Positions 50,238-58,196 of a stretch of DNA of 64,000 nt are shown piece by piece. A program made the translations under genes and the position numbers. The notes under the pieces are model-generated. The model had not been told where the DNA came from and ran no database searches. It saw nothing but the letters and a program-made list of their open reading frames with translations. Each line of letters starts with the position of its first letter. Position 1 is the first letter of the stretch. This DNA is from JADLDB01 sp040752975 (GTDB taxonomy: Bacteria > Myxococcota > Myxococcia > Myxococcales > Myxococcaceae), in contig JBFMHF010000003.1 in assembly GCA_040752975.1 (NCBI GenBank), forward strand, positions 1 through 64,000, in the 5' to 3' direction.

Positions 50238-51416
50238 GTGCCCACCTCGCCGCGCCCGAGCTCGCCCGAGCCACCGCGCTTCGCGGCGCGCGCGCCGGAC
50301 GTGTCGGTGGAGCCGGTGGAGAGCCAGGCCGGCCGCGACGAATTCATCCGCTTCCAGCTCGAGCACTACGCCGACGACGAGAACTTCGTGCCGCCCATCG
50401 TCGCGGAGCGGCGCGACTTCCTCGACCCGGCCGTCAACCCCTTCTTCGAGCACGCGCGCGCCGCCTACTTCCTCGCCCGCCGCGGAGGGAAGGTGGTGGG
50501 CCGCATCGCCGCCTGCGTCGACAGCCGCTACAACCGCTTCCACGACACGCTCGACGGCTTCGTGGGCCTCTTCGAGTCACACAACGACCCGGGGCTGGCG
50601 GCGGCGCTCTTCGAGGCAGCGCTCGGCTGGCTCAAGCAGCAGGGCATGAAGCGCGCGGTGGGGCCGGCCAACCTCGCCTTCCACCACGACTGCGGCGTCC
50701 TCATCGACGGCTTCGAACGCCCTCCGTCGATGATGATGCCGTACAACCCACGCTTCTACGGACGGCTCTTCGAGGCCAACGGCTTCGTCAAGATGCGGGA
50801 CCTCGCCAGCTACGAGCTGCTCGCCTCGCAGGGGCTGCCCGAGAAGGTGGTGCGGCTGGCGGATCGCTGCCGACGCTCCGGGGTGGTGCGGGTGCGGCGC
50901 CTCGACACCACGTCCCCCGAGGAGGACGTGCGGCGCATCAAGGCCATCTACGAGACGATGCTGAAGCCCGGCTTCGGCTTCGCGCCGCTGACCGACGCGG
51001 AGTTCGACCAGCTCGTCCACCGCCTGCGGCCCATCATCCTCCTGCGGCCCGAGCTCTCGCTCATCGCCGAGGCGGACGGGGAGGCGGTGGCCTTCTCCAT
51101 CACGCTGCCGGACACCAACATCGCGCAGAAGGCGGCCGGCGGGTACCTCTTCCCCTTCGGGCTGGCGAAGATGTTGTGGGCGGCGCGCAACATCGACCGG
51201 CTGCGCGGGCTGCTCTTCGGCATCAAGGCCGGGTGGCGGCGCCGCGGCATCGACGCGCTGCTGGCGGACGTCACCTTCAAGGAAGCGGTGAAGCTGGGCT
51301 ACACGTCGGGCGAGCTGGGCTGGGTGGTGGAAGATGACCGCCTGATGAACCGCACCATCCAGGCCACCGGCGCGCGGCGCATCAAGACGTACCGGGTGTA
51401 CGAGCGCCCGCTCTGA
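50238..51416 (+). CDS. GNAT-like acyltransferase, second of a pair
   Basis: 392 residues, a paralogue of the preceding gene throughout, sharing DPAVNPFFEHA, GKVVGRIAACVDSRYNRFH, PPSMMMPYNPRFY and RRIKTYRVYE near the end. GIKAGWRRRGIDALLAD supplies the acyl-CoA loop. The first 20 residues are Pro-rich, and the GTG at 50301 is a possible later start. It starts 6 bp after the first gene, so they are co-transcribed. Two similar enzymes could acylate different positions (N and O) or form a heterodimer, but no sequence feature shows which. Confidence 0.8.
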   Translation: MPTSPRPSSPEPPRFAARAPDVSVEPVESQAGRDEFIRFQLEHYADDENFVPPIVAERRDFLDPAVNPFFEHARAAYFLARRGGKVVGRIAACVDSRYNRFHDTLDGFVGLFESHNDPGLAAALFEAALGWLKQQGMKRAVGPANLAFHHDCGVLIDGFERPPSMMMPYNPRFYGRLFEANGFVKMRDLASYELLASQGLPEKVVRLADRCRRSGVVRVRRLDTTSPEEDVRRIKAIYETMLKPGFGFAPLTDAEFDQLVHRLRPIILLRPELSLIAEADGEAVAFSITLPDTNIAQKAAGGYLFPFGLAKMLWAARNIDRLRGLLFGIKAGWRRRGIDALLADVTFKEAVKLGYTSGELGWVVEDDRLMNRTIQATGARRIKTYRVYERPL

Positions 51417-52028
51417 CGTCGAGAGAGGAGGACGCGCAAGCCTGCGCTGAGCGCCGCCACGACGCGGACGACCCTGCCGGCCGAGAAGGCGCGACGGAGG
51501 AGTCCTGCGTCATGGCGTTGCGCGATCGCCTGAGAGCCTGGTGGCGCCTCCTCTTTCCTCCCTGCCGCGCGCGCCGACAGCTTCCTTCGCCGCCTGCTCA
51601 CGGGCCGCCGCGCCTGCTCCTCATCGACGTCGCGCGCACGGCGGCTTCAGCCAGCCCGTGGCCGTGGCGCTCGTTCAGAAGTTGTGCGCCCAGGCCCTCC
51701 TCGAGCCTGGCCCGGTCCCGCTGCGGGACGCCGGCCTCTCGCATCGGCGCCCGAGCCGTTGCCCTTCAGTTGGATGTCCGCCAAAGAGAGCCCGGCCCCT
51801 CGACGAGCGCACGGACGTCTACGCGGTGGGGCTGGTGGTGTATTCCGCGCTCCTCGCGGGCCCACCTTCGCCGGCGATTCGCACCTCGCGAGCCTCCGGA
51901 AACGTCTTTGACGGAGTGCTGCCCTCAGGAGGTCCGCTCCCCCTGAGTCCAGTTGGCGCCAGCCTGGAGTCCCGGAGTCCTCCCGGAATCGACCACCGAC
52001 GCGTGGCGCAGCCCCCACTCCCGCTACC
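51417..52028 (+). pseudogene. decayed Ser/Thr kinase remnant in a 612-bp gap
   Basis: No intact gene is present. From about 51799 the plus strand encodes LDERTDVYAVGLVVYSALLAG, matching the kinase subdomain IX sequence (D.RTDVYA.G.v.Y..l.G). The downstream continuation PTFAGDSHLASLRKRL is in another frame, so a shift has occurred, and the upstream catalytic HRD/DFG region is not recognisable. The rest of the gap has no clear homologue. It is best read as a degraded kinase copy, with 51799-51911 the surviving core. Confidence 0.5.
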
Positions 52029-52547
52029 TCAGCTCCTCGAGGGGGAAGCGCGCGCGCGCGCGTGGCTGACGAAGTCCTTCAGCCGGCTGATGACGGTGCG
52101 CCGGGTGACGCGCAGGGCTGCGGCCACCTCTGCCTGCGCGAGTTCGTCGAAGAAGTACAGCTGCGCCGGGGTCCGGAGCTTCTCCGGGGCGGTGGCGACG
52201 AGGCAGCGGGCCAACTGGCGCTCGACCAGCGTGGCTTGAGCGGGAGGCGTCAGGTCGTCCGGAGGGTTGCGCAAGCGCGCCGTCCGCCGCCGGCGGTCAT
52301 CTCGGATTGAGTTGAGGCAGTAGTTCGTCGAGATCCGCAACAACCACGCGAGAACGGCCGTCTCTGGAGGTGCGGAGTCAACGTGACGCAGCACCCGGAT
52401 GAAGACTTCCTGCGTCGCGTCTTCGGCGAGGCTCGCGTCCTTCAGGAGGCGGTGGCACCGCGAGAAGACGGCGGGGCCGTGCTCCCGGTAGAGGCGGGCG
52501 ACGAGCGACTTGCGACAGGGGACAGGCGGCGGGTTCAGCGCGGACAT
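52029..52547 (-). CDS. ECF-type RNA polymerase sigma factor
   Basis: 172 residues. Region 2 includes EDATQEVFIRVLRHV (the -10 binding/core-binding helix) and the start LVARLYREHGPAVFSRCHRLL. Region 4 is the helix-turn-helix LAQAEVAAALRVTRRTVISR near residues 140-160. The C-terminus is basic. The start at 52547 (MSALNPPPVPCRKS) is the first giving a typical ECF length. No anti-sigma factor is recognised next door. The divergent neighbour is membrane-anchored but has no zinc-binding anti-sigma motif. Confidence 0.85.
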   Translation of the reverse strand: MSALNPPPVPCRKSLVARLYREHGPAVFSRCHRLLKDASLAEDATQEVFIRVLRHVDSAPPETAVLAWLLRISTNYCLNSIRDDRRRRTARLRNPPDDLTPPAQATLVERQLARCLVATAPEKLRTPAQLYFFDELAQAEVAAALRVTRRTVISRLKDFVSHARARASPSRS

Positions 52548-52771
52548 GCGGGGTGAGTGGCGGACGTGGGCCGGCTTCTTGAAGCCCTCGGCGCTCCCCT
52601 CGACACGGTGCCGTTTCGTGGCGTTGGGGAGCGCGGTACAGGTCCACCGAGGCGCAGGCGACGAAGCAGTCCGGGGCGCCTGTCCCTCTCTCGGAGTTGC
52701 AGGAGCCGGCGCCAGCGCCACGCCCTCCACGGCCAGTCGACAGGCGCTGAGGAACGGTGCAGAACGAGGGC

Positions 52772-53596
52772 ATGGCCGGACGGAGCAAGCTGTTCTGGGC
52801 GGGCGTCATCGGCGCGTCGCTCTGCGGCATGTGCACCCTGGGGACGCTGGGGCTCGGTGCGCTGGGGCTGGTCGCAGCCGAAGGCGAGGATTCCCCCAGC
52901 ACGGGAGGGAGCGAGGCCGTCGCGGCGCAAGGCGCGGGGAAAATCCCCTTCGGCAACACGCCCGGCCGCTTTCCCGGCATGCCCGGCTGGCTCCCCAGTG
53001 GTCGCGGAGTCCCGATTCCCGACGCGGCGCTGGACGACGGTGTGCCTCGCGGAATGTGGTGGGCGCCACGCATGGATGGCGCGGCGACGTCCGGCCGGGT
53101 GCTGGCCTTCTTCGCAGACGGCAGGTACGCCGACGGGCCGCGACCAGGGGGACCGTTCCTCATCGACCTCGAAGGCCAGGCCGCGGAGAACGGCTACACC
53201 GGCGTCGGCACCTTCGCGGTGTCGGGCGACACCATCACGCTCAACCACGATGGCTTCAGCTCGCCGGACCCTTTCAGCACGGGTGAAGACGAGACGAGCG
53301 TCTACTTCGCCATCGGACAGCTGAAATACCGCCCGCTGTCCGCGCCGTCTGCGGACTTCCTCGTGGGCACCTGGACGACGGGGGGCAGCCGCTACGTCTT
53401 CCACGAGGACGGCACCTTCGAGATGGGGCAGGTGTCCGTGGAGGCCTACGCCGGCGCCTCACATCGCGGGCGCTGGACCCTCGACGGCTACCTCCTGATG
53501 CTCGAGCCGACGGACGGCGGCGGGTGGGTCACCACGGTCAGCGCGATGGCTGGTCGCTTCCTCATCATCGGCCTGGTGCTTCACTCGCGAGGTTGA
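52772..53596 (+). CDS. membrane-anchored or secreted hypothetical protein
   Basis: 274 residues from the ATG at 52772, preceded by an ACGAGGGC site (a GTG at 52757 would add five residues). One hydrophobic N-terminal helix (about 7-33, GVIGASLCGMCTLGTLGLGALG) is followed by an outer beta-rich domain (GGSRYVFHEDGTFEMG and similar) with Gly/Pro-rich linkers. It does not match a family I know. The last 138 bases overlap, on the opposite strand, the C-terminal coding region of the BchE-like gene. Confidence 0.65.
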   Translation: MAGRSKLFWAGVIGASLCGMCTLGTLGLGALGLVAAEGEDSPSTGGSEAVAAQGAGKIPFGNTPGRFPGMPGWLPSGRGVPIPDAALDDGVPRGMWWAPRMDGAATSGRVLAFFADGRYADGPRPGGPFLIDLEGQAAENGYTGVGTFAVSGDTITLNHDGFSSPDPFSTGEDETSVYFAIGQLKYRPLSAPSADFLVGTWTTGGSRYVFHEDGTFEMGQVSVEAYAGASHRGRWTLDGYLLMLEPTDGGGWVTTVSAMAGRFLIIGLVLHSRG

Positions 53597-55105
53597 CGCC
53601 GGGCGTGGCCTGCGCACGGCCAGCGGGGCCTCCTCGTGCACCTGCGGCGCGCCCCACATCGCCTCCACCGTGGGCCCGTCCGTGACGCGTCGCTCGCGGA
53701 AGAGCCAGTTGGCCCACTCGAAGAACCAGACGCGCCGGCCGATGCGGTAGTACCAGGCCTGCGCCTCGCGGATGCCCCGGTCCTTCAGCGTCAGCGAGCG
53801 CCAGAGCGCCTTCGGCCGCAGCTGCATGCCCACCTCCATCGCCTTCACCAGCGTCATCACCATCCACGGCGGTAGGTGCCGCGTGGCCAGCACCTGGTGC
53901 TTGTAGTCCCAGCGCCGCTGGTCCGTCTGAATCACCTTCCGGCGCCGCGCCTCCTCGAAGAAGCCGGTCCACCGGTGAGGCGTCACGTAGAGCAGCTGAA
54001 TTTGATCCGGATCGGCGAGGAGCAACTGTTGGAAGCCGCGCAGGTAATCGCGCGCGCGCTCCTCCTCGAAGCCCACCACCCACGTGGCGAGCGAGAGAAT
54101 GCCGTGCGCCCGCAGCAGCCGAATCGCCTCGCGGTCGATGGTGGTGGTGGCGCCCTTCTTGATGCGCTCCAGCGTGGCCTCGTCGGTGCTCTCCGTGCCG
54201 AGGAGGAAGCGGGCGACTCCCGCGCGCTTGTAGAGGTGAAGAATGTCGGCGTCGCGCACGATGTCTCCCGCGCGGGTGGACCCCACCAACGTCACGGGCG
54301 TCCCTTCCTCGATGAGCGCCTCGCACAGCTCCTTCCAGGCCTTTCGCTGCGAGGTCGGGTTCTCGTCGGCGAGGTTGACCACCTCCACGCCGTGCTCGCG
54401 GTGCAGCCGGGCAATCTCCTGCGCGAAGGCCCTGGGGTTGCGGTGCCGCCACCTGGTCCAGAAGCCGCGCTGGCCGCAGTAGCTGCACAGGTGCGGACAC
54501 CCGCGGGAGAACTGCATCACCACCGCGCGCTTGCCGCCCCAGTAGTGGTACTTCGAGAAGTCGATGAGCTCCCAGCCCACGCGGTAGCGGTCGAGCTCGT
54601 GAATCATCTCCGCGTCGGGCGTGGCGAAGGGGAGCCCCAGCCTGCGAATCGCCAGGCCCCGCACCGTCTCCAGCGGCCGGCGCGCCTCCAGCGCGGCGAA
54701 CAGCTTCACCACCGTGTCCTCGCCCTCCCCCCGGACGATGACGTCCACCTGCGGCTCCGCGGCCAGCACCTCACGCCAGTGGTAGGTGGGGAAGACGCCG
54801 CCGTAGACGATGCGCAGGTCCGGCCGCCGCGCGCGGATGGCGCGCGTCAACGAGGCGATGGTGGGGTGCGCCGACGTCGAGCCCGCGTGGCCGATGAGGA
54901 GCGCGTCCAATTCCCGCCGGCACACCTCGTCGATGATGGCGGCGTGGGGCATGTCGGTGAGGTCGGCGTCCAGCAGCTCGACCTGGTGCCCGGCGTCGAT
55001 GAGCGGTCCTCCCAGCGCGAGGAGTCCCAGGGGTGGGAGATGGTCGTGCGGGACGCAGCGACTGCCGATGGCGGTGTGGGGTGGATTCAGAAGCAGGAGG
55101 CGCAT
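53459..55105 (-). CDS. BchE-like B12-binding radical SAM protein
   Basis: 548 residues. An N-terminal B12-binding Rossmann part (about 1-145, PPHTAIGS, GHAGSTSAHP, YGGVFPTYHWRE) precedes a radical SAM domain with the CxxxCxxC cluster motif C203, C207, C210 (RGCPHLCSYCGQRGFW). The order and the stretches DVIVRGEGE, NLADENP, TRAGDIVRDADILHLY and LYVTPHRW strongly resemble BchE, the anaerobic Mg-protoporphyrin IX monomethyl ester oxidative cyclase of phototrophs. No chlorophyll genes accompany it here. The start (MRLLLLNPPH) lies at 55105; an upstream ATG (55231) is in the regulatory hairpin region. The 50-residue tail overlaps the opposite gene and may be non-essential. Confidence 0.85.
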   Translation of the reverse strand: MRLLLLNPPHTAIGSRCVPHDHLPPLGLLALGGPLIDAGHQVELLDADLTDMPHAAIIDEVCRRELDALLIGHAGSTSAHPTIASLTRAIRARRPDLRIVYGGVFPTYHWREVLAAEPQVDVIVRGEGEDTVVKLFAALEARRPLETVRGLAIRRLGLPFATPDAEMIHELDRYRVGWELIDFSKYHYWGGKRAVVMQFSRGCPHLCSYCGQRGFWTRWRHRNPRAFAQEIARLHREHGVEVVNLADENPTSQRKAWKELCEALIEEGTPVTLVGSTRAGDIVRDADILHLYKRAGVARFLLGTESTDEATLERIKKGATTTIDREAIRLLRAHGILSLATWVVGFEEERARDYLRGFQQLLLADPDQIQLLYVTPHRWTGFFEEARRRKVIQTDQRRWDYKHQVLATRHLPPWMVMTLVKAMEVGMQLRPKALWRSLTLKDRGIREAQAWYYRIGRRVWFFEWANWLFRERRVTDGPTVEAMWGAPQVHEEAPLAVRRPRPASTSRVKHQADDEEATSHRADRGDPPAAVRRLEHQEVAVEGPAPAM

Positions 55106-55188
55106 GCCCAACGGTACGCACGGCGTGGCTGCTCGAATCCGCCCGGGCAGCCGAACGGTCGGCAGCAGTCGGTGAACCGTCGCCGCTG

Positions 55189-55235
55189 TCGAGTGCTGCA
55201 GGAGCCACCGTGGGGGTGGTTTTTGCAGCACTCGA
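55189..55235. other. long imperfect hairpin with 12-bp perfect arms
   Basis: TCGAGTGCTGCA (55189-55200) and TGCAGCACTCGA (55224-55235) are perfectly complementary. Between them CCACC (55205-55209) and GGTGG (55215-55219) form an inner stem, so the whole 47-nt element can fold as a nearly continuous cruciform. It lies between the divergent BchE-like and small secreted protein genes, about 84 bp before the former and about 100 bp before the latter. It might be a regulatory RNA structure or a short mobile-element remnant. Confidence 0.7.
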
Positions 55236-55337
55236 TTTCAGGAAGGCGGCCCCCCCTTGAGGCAGGGCCGGGACCCAGCTTTTTTCTGGAACCTCCCTGA
55301 AACCGCCGGGCATCTCAGGACATACACAGAGTGCCGC

Positions 55338-55796
55338 ATGAGAAACCTCGTCCTCGCCTTCTCGCTCGTCTTCTCTCCCCTCGCGCTTTCGGAAGAGCCG
55401 TCCTCCGGTTGCCAGGGCGCCGCCTGCACCTGCGGCCAGAAGGGGGAAGGCGCCCAGTGTCCGCTGCACCGCCCGGGCTCGAAGAAGTCGGCCTCGAAGC
55501 CAGTCTTCGACGCCAACACGGTGGCCACCATGTTCGGCACCGTCACCGCCATCGAGCGCCACACCCAGGGTGTGCACCTGAAGGTGCAGGTGGGACGTCA
55601 GACGCTGACGGTGCACCTCGGGCCGGCGGACTTCGTCGACGCGAGGCTGTCCTTCGCGGAGAAGGACGCGGTGCAATTCACCGGCTCCAACGTGACGTGG
55701 GAAGGGCAGCCCTTGGTGCTGGCCACCGTCGTCACCCGCGGCGAAAAGACGGTGCGGCTGCGCGAAGACGACGGCCGGCCGCTATTCCGCATGTGA
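55338..55796 (+). CDS. small secreted protein with Cys-rich start
   Basis: 152 residues. A signal peptide (MRNLVLAFSLVFSPLALS) is followed by a Cys-rich segment (GCQGAACTCGQKGEGAQC) and a beta domain resembling an OB-fold (TVTAIERHTQGVHLKVQVG, QTLTVHLGPADFVDARL). Cys spacing near the N-terminus could bind metal. I do not recognise the family. Its gene is divergent from the BchE-like gene and converges on a secreted protein gene 3 bp away. Confidence 0.75.
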   Translation: MRNLVLAFSLVFSPLALSEEPSSGCQGAACTCGQKGEGAQCPLHRPGSKKSASKPVFDANTVATMFGTVTAIERHTQGVHLKVQVGRQTLTVHLGPADFVDARLSFAEKDAVQFTGSNVTWEGQPLVLATVVTRGEKTVRLREDDGRPLFRM

Positions 55797-55799
55797 CGG

Positions 55800-56768
55800 T
55801 CAGCGCCAGTCCGTCAACTGCAGGATGACCTGCGCCTTCTCGCCCTTCTTCTCCTCTACGCCGATGACGCCGAAGCGCACTGGCAGCGGCGCCTCGGGCA
55901 CGTCGTCCGGCCTGGCCACGCGCGTCTCTACCCGCGCCGGCGTCTTTCCGCTGGCCGCGCGCTCCACCAGCAGCGTCTTGAGCGGCTTCGGCCCCACCGC
56001 CACGTCCGGCCCCGGCGAGCCTTCCGGCGACGAGTCAGGCAGCGACGACAGCAGCTCGCGCAGTTGCTCGAGGAGCGTCCGCGCCGTCTCCTGCGTCATC
56101 CCCTTCCCCTGGTTACCGGCCACGGCGCTGCTGCGCGTCACCAACTGGCCGCCGGCGGACGACACCTCCCGGCGCACCTCCACGCCCAGCGCCTCGCGCA
56201 TCGTCCACGAGGAGCCGGCGCGGAACGCCTCGGGCGGTGCAGCGGACGGCACGTCTGCATGGCCTGCGCTCACCAGCGCCACGCTGTACGAGTCCGCGGT
56301 GTTCATCACCGTCTCGTCCACCAGCCCGCCGGTGAGCGCCAACTCCTTCGCGGGAGAAGCCTCGCACCCGGCCCCGCGCGCCGCGTTGCCGGTGATGACG
56401 CCCCACGCGTAGTTCTGACAGGACACCGTCAGGCCGCCGCGCTGCATCGTCACGGGCCGCACGTCGAAGTTGGGGCGGGCCCTGGGCTTCACTTTGGGCG
56501 CCTTGCCTCCGAGCGCGAGGCGGAAGCGCACTCCGCCTTCCAGCCAGCGCACCGGGCGCCCGCGCACCTGGCGCACGTCCACCACCACGTGCGACTTCGT
56601 CACCTCCGCCGCCTGGAGCCGCAGTACCACCGACTTCCCTCCCGTGGCGCCGCCCGAGAAGTCGTACTCCACGAAGTCGCCCGCGGTGACGTCGCTGAGG
56701 GCAGCAGGCTTCGCCTTCGGCGCGCCCGAAAGCAGCGCGCACAGTCCCAGGGCCAGGGCGACGTGCAT
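55800..56768 (-). CDS. secreted hypothetical protein
   Basis: 322 residues with a short signal peptide (MHVALALGLCALLSGA). The mature sequence is beta-rich with no Cys motif except a pair (VSCQNYAW and GAGCEAS). It ends with EKKGEKAQVILQLTDWR. No known family recognised. The gene converges on the small secreted protein gene with only 3 bp between the two stops. Confidence 0.7.
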   Translation of the reverse strand: MHVALALGLCALLSGAPKAKPAALSDVTAGDFVEYDFSGGATGGKSVVLRLQAAEVTKSHVVVDVRQVRGRPVRWLEGGVRFRLALGGKAPKVKPRARPNFDVRPVTMQRGGLTVSCQNYAWGVITGNAARGAGCEASPAKELALTGGLVDETVMNTADSYSVALVSAGHADVPSAAPPEAFRAGSSWTMREALGVEVRREVSSAGGQLVTRSSAVAGNQGKGMTQETARTLLEQLRELLSSLPDSSPEGSPGPDVAVGPKPLKTLLVERAASGKTPARVETRVARPDDVPEAPLPVRFGVIGVEEKKGEKAQVILQLTDWR

Positions 56769-56848
56769 GGCCGCATTCTTCCGAGGCGGAGGGCCACGAG
56801 GAAGGGCGAAAACTGGACGCGCTTCAGCCCTGTGGAAGCCTGTCGCGC

Positions 56849-57193
56849 ATGATGACGCCTCGCCGGAAGTCGCTGCGCCGCACCGTCCGCCTGCCGCTGT
56901 CGCTGGGCCGCCGCCTGCCCGCCCTCACCGCCGACGTGTCGCGCGGGGGCTTCTGCGCCGAGCTGCCGCAGGTCTTCCTGCCCGGCAGCCAGGTGCACGG
57001 CTTCTTCCTGGTGAAGGAGGAGGAAGTGCCCTTCCGCGGCACGGTGACGTGGGCGGAGCCCGGCAACCCGCAGCTGTCCATCTTCTCCCGCATCGGAGTG
57101 CGCTTCGACGCCTGGCCCGAAGGCCTCGAGGGCCTCTTCGCCCAGCACGACGCGCGGCGGAAGAAGCTCAAAGGCGCTCGCGCGGGGAAGTAG
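56849..57193 (+). CDS. PilZ domain protein (small)
   Basis: 114 residues forming a single PilZ barrel. The RRxxR element is RRKSLRRTVRLPLSLG and the DxSxxG element is ADVSRGGFCAEL, both in order, so c-di-GMP binding is plausible. It shares its general form with the two PilZ genes near 23-24 kb but lies alone. ATG at 56849 or 56852 is equally possible. The weak ribosome site leaves the choice open. Confidence 0.83.
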   Translation: MMTPRRKSLRRTVRLPLSLGRRLPALTADVSRGGFCAELPQVFLPGSQVHGFFLVKEEEVPFRGTVTWAEPGNPQLSIFSRIGVRFDAWPEGLEGLFAQHDARRKKLKGARAGK

Positions 57194-57217
57194 CGTGAGG
57201 CGAGGAGCGCCTCCCTC

Positions 57218-58081
57218 GTGACTCGCCCTCGCCGCGCGCCGCAGCTCAACCTCGTCGTCACGCTGGCGCTCTCGGTGGCGCTGGCCGCGACGGTGGGCGC
57301 CATCATCTACCTGGCCGTCACCAGCCTGCCGTACCTGGCGTCGTCGCCCACCAGCGACCCCACCTTCGGCCCCCTCAACGAATGCCTGCTGTCCAACGCG
57401 CCGCAGCGGGTGGGCTTCGCCGTCGGCCGCGACGCGCGCCGGGTGGCCGCCTGGACCAATGACGCGGTGGTGGAGTGCGCAGAGGCGCGCGGGCCCCGGA
57501 CCTGGCGCCTCCAGGGCGCGACGGTGGGCGCTTATGACGGCAAAGGCCGGCTGTGGCTGGCGGCGCGTGGCGCGGGGGAGGCGCAGTCAGGCCTCTTTCT
57601 CCTCGACGGGACCGAGACGCGGGCCGTGGGCCAACTGGCAGCGCAGGCGCTCGCCGGCATTCGCGACGGCGTGGTGGGCCTCGAGCCAGGCGGGCGGTTG
57701 GTCAGCCTGCACGAAGACGGGCGCGTCACCGGGACGACGGAGCTGCCTTCGACGGAAGGCGCGGCGCTGACGAGCAGCGGCGACGGAACGCGGGTGGTGG
57801 TGCGCGTCGGCGGGGGCCTCTTCGCCTTCGACGCCGACACGCTGGCGCTGCTGCGGGCCGAGGCGCCGTGCCAGGTGCAGCGGCTGTGGTGGAAGAAGGG
57901 CAGCCACCGCGTCCTCCTCGCCTGCGGGCCTGACGAGAGCTGGGCCCTCGAGCTGGACGTCGACACCGGAGTCGCGGAGACGGCCCCGCCACGCGCCCGG
58001 GTGGATTCGGTGCTGGTCGGCCCTGAAGGCCCCTGGGTGCAGCCGTGCGACGTGCTGCCCTGCACCGCCGAGGAGCCCTGA
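57218..58081 (+). CDS. membrane-anchored hypothetical protein, beta-propeller-like
   Basis: 287 residues from a GTG. One membrane helix near 12-38 is followed by repeated beta motifs with W, G and D in regular order (GFAVGRDARRVAAWT, GAYDGKGRLWLAARG, GLEPGGRLVSLHEDGRV), a WD/propeller-like look. A Cys pair lies near the C-terminus (PCDVLPCTAEEP). Function unknown. The gene is 24 bp after the PilZ gene and may share its transcript, and the HtrA gene follows 115 bp on. Confidence 0.7.
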   Translation: MTRPRRAPQLNLVVTLALSVALAATVGAIIYLAVTSLPYLASSPTSDPTFGPLNECLLSNAPQRVGFAVGRDARRVAAWTNDAVVECAEARGPRTWRLQGATVGAYDGKGRLWLAARGAGEAQSGLFLLDGTETRAVGQLAAQALAGIRDGVVGLEPGGRLVSLHEDGRVTGTTELPSTEGAALTSSGDGTRVVVRVGGGLFAFDADTLALLRAEAPCQVQRLWWKKGSHRVLLACGPDESWALELDVDTGVAETAPPRARVDSVLVGPEGPWVQPCDVLPCTAEEP

Positions 58082-58196
58082 GCGGCACAGGCCGCCGGGC
58101 CGCCTCGCGCCTCAAGCGACTGGCATCTTCGAGGACGCTGCGCCAAAAGCGGCGAGGCGCACCACCATCCGGCCCTCTCCACTCAGGAGCAACTCC

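Noticed and set aside
55120..55150. Possible tRNA T-arm-like sequence (GGCTGCTCGAATCC)
   Set aside because: The other arms of a tRNA and an anticodon stem cannot be found around it.
58101..58159. CGCCTCGC/GCGAGGCG distant inverted repeat upstream of degP
   Set aside because: The 43-nt loop and absence of a T-run or transcript evidence make a terminator unconvincing.
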